In this document: piece by piece, positions 1 to 2,509 of the stretch
Layout: the number at the start of each line of letters is the position of its first letter
Numbering within the stretch: the stretch's first letter is position 1
From: Planctomycetota bacterium
GTDB lineage: Bacteria > Planctomycetota > Planctomycetia > Planctomycetales > Planctomycetaceae
Assembly: GCA_023429275.1 (NCBI GenBank)
Contig: JAEYWB010000356.1
Location: forward strand, 1-5,346
Direction: 5' to 3'
Length of the DNA: 5,346 nt
The notes under the pieces: generated by a model
Seen by the model: the letters and a program-made list of their open reading frames with translations, nothing else
What the model was told of the DNA's origin: nothing
Databases searched by the model: none
Translations under genes and position numbers: made by a program

Positions 1-352
1 TGCGATGCCGGGCGATCATCCCCCCCGCGTCGACACAGATATAGGTATTGAAGACCTGGCCCGCCTCGCGCTCGAACAGTCCCGCGAGGAGCGTCACGCC
101 GAACTCGCGCGCAATGTCGACGAGCCCCCGGACGCTCGGCCCGTCCGGCACCGGCTCCGCGAGATCGAGCATCTGCTCTCGAGAAAATATCTGCACGAAC
201 GAGTAGCCCGAGAGGGAACACTCGTGGAACGACACGACTTCGGCCCCCTCGGCGGCCGCCCGGCGGGTCAGCTGGCGGATCCGGTTGAGGTTCGTCTCCC
301 GGTCGCCATCGGCGGGCTCGAACTGGGCGGTTGCGACACGAAGAGAGGTCAT
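1..352 (-). CDS. Carbon-nitrogen hydrolase (nitrilase superfamily), N-terminal part
   Basis: Minus-strand reading frame from ATG at 352-350, running off the left edge after 117 complete codons. The protein begins MTSLRVATAQFEP, the usual first beta strand of this superfamily, followed by a helix (NLNRIRQLTRRAAAEGAEVV) and SFHECSLSGYSF, where Glu44 matches the catalytic Glu of the Glu-Lys-Cys triad. The family usually has Pro-Glu here; this protein has His-Glu. The segments GVTLLAGLFERE and FNTYICVDAGGMIARHR also fit the family fold. The last visible residues, ARHR, lie just before the catalytic Lys of the usual RK-H motif; that Lys and the Cys are outside the window. Such enzymes cleave non-peptide C-N bonds in amides or nitriles, and are probably cytosolic. 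The substrate cannot be told. The start is well fixed: an in-frame TGA lies at 394-392 with no other start codon between. No clear Shine-Dalgarno is seen. It is divergent from the tRNA-tig unit. Confidence 0.88.
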   Translation of the reverse strand, partial: MTSLRVATAQFEPADGDRETNLNRIRQLTRRAAAEGAEVVSFHECSLSGYSFVQIFSREQMLDLAEPVPDGPSVRGLVDIAREFGVTLLAGLFEREAGQVFNTYICVDAGGMIARHR

Positions 353-553
353 GCTGGTATTCTGCGCAGGATCGGCTCGTCGCCGGAGAAATCAGTGAAC
401 GTCGATATCGTCGCTCGCCGGGATCGTCGACGGAAGAGTTGGGGGATTCACAGTCGAGGAGTGGTCGCCTGTTCAAAGGATTGGCGATGACCGGCGCGAG
501 GGGCGAGGTCAAGCCCTCTCGAAATTCGTCCGAAATGGAATCGGAAGCGTCGC

Positions 554-581
554 TTGACGCAGTGAAGGGATCGTTCATAAT
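554..581 (+). promoter_or_regulatory. Sigma70-type promoter of tRNA-Gly (and possibly tig)
   Basis: A -35 box TTGACG (554-559, 5 of 6 to TTGACA) and a -10 box CATAAT (576-581, 5 of 6 to TATAAT) are separated by 16 bp. This is the best promoter match I found in the window. Transcription should start near 587-589, about 24 nt before the mature tRNA, leaving a short leader for RNase P to remove. The discriminator after the -10 box is CCCCGC. GC-rich discriminators are typical of stable-RNA promoters under stringent (ppGpp) control in E. coli; whether that holds here is inference. The rest of the 353-611 gap holds no gene that I can support and no convincing promoter for the divergent hydrolase. 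Confidence 0.72.
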
Positions 582-582
582 C

Positions 583-599
583 CCCGCTCGCCCAGCGGG
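583..599 (+). other. Small hairpin in the tRNA leader
   Basis: CCCGCT (583-588) and AGCGGG (594-599) form a perfect 6-bp stem around the loop CGCCC, followed by TTTCC. It overlaps the predicted transcription start, so only part of it may be in the transcript. It lies 12 nt before the tRNA 5' end. The T run is too short and the position wrong for a terminator of a plus-strand gene. It may be a processing or initiation feature, or chance. Confidence 0.35.
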
Positions 600-611
600 T
601 TTCCGCTGTCG

Positions 612-684
612 GCGGGTGTAGCTCAGTTGGTAGAGCTCCACGTTGCCATCGTGGATGTCGAGGGTTCGAGTCCCTTCACCCGCT
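612..684 (+). tRNA. tRNA-Gly (anticodon GCC)
   Basis: A complete 73-nt cloverleaf. The acceptor stem GCGGGTG (612-618) pairs with CACCCGC (677-683). The D stem is GCTC/GAGC (621-624, 633-636) around AGTTGGTA. The anticodon stem CCACG/CGTGG (638-642, 650-654) encloses the loop TTGCCAT with anticodon GCC at 645-647, reading GGC and GGU glycine codons. The T stem GAGGG/CCCTT (660-664, 672-676; one G-U pair) encloses TTCGAGT. The discriminator at 684 is T, as is usual for bacterial tRNA-Gly. The following bases are CCT, so CCA is not fully encoded and must be completed by CCA-adding enzyme. A strong promoter lies just upstream, and no terminator separates it from tig. Confidence 0.97.
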
Positions 685-729
685 CCTTGTATCGTCCTGA
701 GATCAGCGAGATGTCGCCCCGACGGCGGC

Positions 730-752
730 TCTCTCCAACTGACCAGGAGAGG
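730..752 (+). promoter_or_regulatory. Hairpin masking a Shine-Dalgarno-like sequence upstream of tig
   Basis: CTCTCC (731-736) pairs perfectly with GGAGAG (746-751) across a 9-nt loop, with a further possible T730-G752 wobble. The 3' arm contains AGGAG (745-749), which resembles a ribosome binding site and lies directly before the ATG of a possible 21-codon leader ORF at 753. The fold is seen in the sequence; any regulatory role is inference. Confidence 0.3.
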
Positions 753-818
753 ATGTCCACGACCCGATTTTCGTCGGCCAATGGCTGCACTCCGCGGCCA
801 CTGGCCGTAGTTCTTTGA
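753..818 (+). CDS. Possible leader peptide ORF upstream of tig (21 codons)
   Basis: A short frame, ATG at 753 to TGA at 816-818, encoding a 21-residue peptide that starts MSTTRFSS and ends RPLAVVL. AGGAG at 745-749 is only 3 nt from the ATG, which is closer than normal and weakens the case. The stop codon overlaps the start of the tig ribosome binding region and lies 11 nt before the tig GTG, so translational coupling is conceivable. The peptide resembles nothing I recognise and contains no run of regulatory codons. It may be a chance ORF. Confidence 0.18.
   Translation: MSTTRFSSANGCTPRPLAVVL
795..807. repeat. Short palindrome just upstream of the tig ribosome binding site
   Basis: CGGCCA, a central C, then TGGCCG: a perfect 6-bp inverted repeat around one base. 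In RNA it could form a 5-bp stem with an ACT loop, 10 nt before the tig Shine-Dalgarno. It could be a dimeric repressor site or a small RNA hairpin; chance is also plausible in GC-rich DNA. Confidence 0.3.
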
Positions 819-823
819 AGGGA
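818..823 (+). promoter_or_regulatory. Ribosome binding site fixing the tig start
   Basis: AAGGGA at 818-823 is a good Shine-Dalgarno-like match. The GGG ends at 822, 7 nt before GTG at 830, which favours GTG 830 as the start. The in-frame TTG at 815 lies upstream of this site and has no ribosome binding site of its own, so it is the weaker candidate. Confidence 0.6.
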
Positions 824-829
824 ACACCA

Positions 830-2296
830 GTGGCGGATTCCACGAGCACTCCCGTCGCCGAGGAGCAGGTTCCGGCCGAAGGAAGCCAGCAGCCGAAGCT
901 GAAGCTGAAGATCGACGTCAAGGACACCGGTCCCTGCAAGAAGCACATCCGCGTCACGGTCGAGCGGAACTCGATCGACGATGTCGAAGAGAAGATTCTC
1001 AACGACTACGTCGCGCGGGCCGAGGTCCCCGGGTTCCGGCCCGGCCGCGTCCCGGAATCGCTGGTCCGTCGCCGCTTCAAGAAGGAGCTTTCCGAGCAGC
1101 TCAAGCAGCAGGTTCTCATGCAGAGCCTGGAGCAGCTCGCCGAAGACTCCAAGCTCGATCCGATCAACGAGCCGAACCTCGATCTCGAGACGATCGATAT
1201 CCCGGAAGAAGGGGATTTCGAGTACGAGTTCGACATCGAAGTCCGTCCGACGTTCGACCTCCCGGCCTACAAGGGCCTGAAGATCGAGCGGCCGACCCAC
1301 GACGTGTCGGATGCCGAAGTCAACGCTTATCTGAACAAGTACCTCGAGCAGTACGCCACGCTCGAGCCGGTCGAAGGGGCCGCCCAGCTCGATGACTATG
1401 TCACGGTCGACGTGACTTTCGAGCACAAGGGGACTCCGATCAATAGCTTCAGCGCCGAGACGGTCCGCGTCCGGCCGACTCTGCAGTTCCCCGATGCCGA
1501 ACTGGCCGGCTTTGACAAGCTGATGGTCGGTGCAAAGGAAGGGGACTCGAAGGAAGGCCAGTTCAAGATTTCGAGCGAAGCGGCGGACATCAACCTCCGC
1601 GGCGAGACGATCACCGCCAAGTTCCAGGTCCTGTCGGTCAAGCGGGCCAGCCTCCCGGCGATCGACGACGAGATCCTCTCCCGCCTCGGTTCGGAGTCGG
1701 AAGAGCAGCTCCGCGGCCAGGTGAAGACGACGCTTGAGCGGCAGGTGAAGTACGAGCAGCGGCAGGCGACCCGCCGCCAGGTGCTCCAGCAGATCACCGA
1801 GTCGGCCAAGTGGGACCTTCCCGAAGAGCTCGTCACGCGGCAGGTCGAGAACGCGATGAACCGCGAAATTCTCGAGATGCAGCAGGCCGGCTTCACGACG
1901 CGGGAAATCGCCGCTCGGGAAAACCAGCTCCGTCAGAAGTCTCTCACCACGACCCGCCAGAACCTCAAGGAACACTTCATTCTCGACCGCGTCGCCGCGG
2001 AAGAGAACATCGAAGTCTCCCGCGAAGAGCTCGAAAACGAGATCTTCATGATCGCCTGGCAGTCAGGCGAAAACCCGCGCCGTCTGCGGTCGCGGATGAT
2101 CAAGAACGGCCTGATCGAGAACCTCCACGCCCAGATCCGTGAGCGGAAGGCGGTGGACGTCATCCTCGAGAACGCAGAGTTCAAGGACATCCCGATGAAG
2201 CCGCCGTTCGACACGACGATCGAGCCGGTCGACCGCACGGTCTGTCCGTCGATCAAGGATGTCTCGACTTCGGCAGAAGAAGCCGACGGAGAGTAA
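830..2296 (+). CDS. tig: Trigger factor (ribosome-associated chaperone)
   Basis: A 488-residue protein read from GTG at 830, chosen for its Shine-Dalgarno (AAGGGA, 7-nt spacing). Trigger factor binds the ribosome at the nascent-chain exit and helps new proteins fold in the cytosol. The ribosome-binding domain (about residues 23-150) contains the signature GFRPGRVP at 68-75, which in E. coli lies at 43-50, so there is an N-terminal extension of about 25 low-complexity residues. An FKBP-like region follows (about 185-275: DDYVTVDVTFEHKG, FPDAELAGFDKLMVGAKEGD, LRGETITAKFQVLSVKRASLP). The remainder (about 280-465) is the helical chaperone domain. The tail is acidic (STSAEEADGE). E. coli trigger factor is 432 residues. 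The FKBP part looks divergent: the Tyr-containing segment before the conserved LKGK-like motif is SSEAADIN here, so prolyl isomerase activity is doubtful. The gene sits 145 nt after tRNA-Gly and ends in its own terminator; no clp protease gene follows within the window. Confidence 0.95.
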   Translation: MADSTSTPVAEEQVPAEGSQQPKLKLKIDVKDTGPCKKHIRVTVERNSIDDVEEKILNDYVARAEVPGFRPGRVPESLVRRRFKKELSEQLKQQVLMQSLEQLAEDSKLDPINEPNLDLETIDIPEEGDFEYEFDIEVRPTFDLPAYKGLKIERPTHDVSDAEVNAYLNKYLEQYATLEPVEGAAQLDDYVTVDVTFEHKGTPINSFSAETVRVRPTLQFPDAELAGFDKLMVGAKEGDSKEGQFKISSEAADINLRGETITAKFQVLSVKRASLPAIDDEILSRLGSESEEQLRGQVKTTLERQVKYEQRQATRRQVLQQITESAKWDLPEELVTRQVENAMNREILEMQQAGFTTREIAARENQLRQKSLTTTRQNLKEHFILDRVAAEENIEVSREELENEIFMIAWQSGENPRRLRSRMIKNGLIENLHAQIRERKAVDVILENAEFKDIPMKPPFDTTIEPVDRTVCPSIKDVSTSAEEADGE

Positions 2297-2322
2297 TTCT
2301 TCAGATTGCCTCAAGTTTCGCG

Positions 2323-2353
2323 AGGACCGCCGTTCAAAACGGCGGTCCTTTTT
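2323..2353 (+). terminator. Rho-independent terminator of tig
   Basis: AGGACCGCCGTT (2323-2334) and AACGGCGGTCCT (2338-2349) form a perfect 12-bp stem around CAA, or 10 bp if the two inner A-T pairs open. A run of five T (2349-2353) follows, then CGTTT. It begins 26 nt after the tig stop codon and should separate tig from the secretin gene. Confidence 0.92.
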
Positions 2354-2385
2354 CGTTTCCGGAGTGGGTTTGGTTGCAGGGGCTG

Positions 2386-2398
2386 GGAAGACTCTTCC
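2386..2398. repeat. Short palindrome in the secretin upstream region
   Basis: GGAAGA, a central C, then TCTTCC: a perfect 6-bp inverted repeat around one base, between the tig terminator and the structured leader. It has the form of a small dimeric operator. I see no convincing -35/-10 pair next to it, so its role is unknown. Confidence 0.28.
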
Positions 2399-2409
2399 GA
2401 TTACACGAA

Positions 2410-2470
2410 CTGTTCCGGTGCGCTATGGCGTGCATGCCAGCACACTGTCCGGGGGGACTCATCGGAACAG
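2410..2470 (+). promoter_or_regulatory. Predicted structured RNA leader (three-way junction) of the secretin gene
   Basis: CTGTTCCGGTG (2410-2420) pairs with CATCGGAACAG (2460-2470) as an 11-bp helix with one G-U pair. Two hairpins lie inside it. The first is GC-TGGC/GCCA-GC (2422-2429 with 2436-2441) with a 2-nt TA bulge and loop GTGCAT. The second is GTCC/GGAC (2447-2450 with 2455-2458) with loop GGGG. The junction strands are C2421, 2442-2446 and T2459. It sits 40 nt before the secretin ATG and next to a hairpin covering that gene's ribosome binding site. I do not recognise it as a known riboswitch or RNA family. The pairing is seen in the sequence; transcription and function are inferred. 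Confidence 0.42.
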
Positions 2471-2484
2471 GTGGTCCATTTTGC

Positions 2485-2500
2485 CACTCCACCAGGAGTG
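2485..2500 (+). promoter_or_regulatory. Ribosome binding site of the secretin gene inside a sequestering hairpin
   Basis: CACTCC (2485-2490) and GGAGTG (2495-2500) form a perfect 6-bp stem with loop ACCA. The stem and loop cover AGGAG (2494-2498), the only good Shine-Dalgarno for the secretin gene, 11 nt before ATG 2510. A competing helix can form between GGTGGT (2470-2475) and GCCACT (2483-2488), with G-U pairs at both ends. That helix would break the masking stem and free the site. Its first base is also the last base of the 2410-2470 stem. Confidence 0.45.
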
Positions 2501-2509
2501 TGTGTACTC

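Noticed and set aside
5..490. A plus-strand open frame over the hydrolase gene
   Set aside because: It is antisense to a frame with clear nitrilase-superfamily motifs. Its translation is Arg-rich and shows no recognisable fold.
507..512. TTGACC on the minus strand as a -35 box for the divergent hydrolase
   Set aside because: No acceptable -10 box lies at the right distance (the position reads CATCGC), so no promoter is claimed.
331..621. A plus-strand frame of 96 codons across the 353-611 gap
   Set aside because: It runs over the promoter and into the tRNA, has low-complexity Arg/Ser-rich content and no ribosome binding site, and is unlikely to be a gene.
815..817. TTG at 815 as the tig start
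   Set aside because: It lies upstream of the AAGGGA site and has no ribosome binding site of its own; GTG at 830 has one at 7-nt spacing.
623..1975. A 450-codon open frame on the minus strand opposite tig and the tRNA
   Set aside because: It lies antisense to the well-supported trigger factor gene and contains Arg/Leu/Asp-rich shadow sequence. Its end (KGLEPSTSTM) is the familiar false translation of the opposite strand of a tRNA.
2370..2404. A possible promoter for the secretin gene (TTGCAG at 2374-2379 with GATTAC at 2399-2404)
   Set aside because: The spacing is 19 bp and the -10 box matches only 3 of 6 positions, which is too weak to call.
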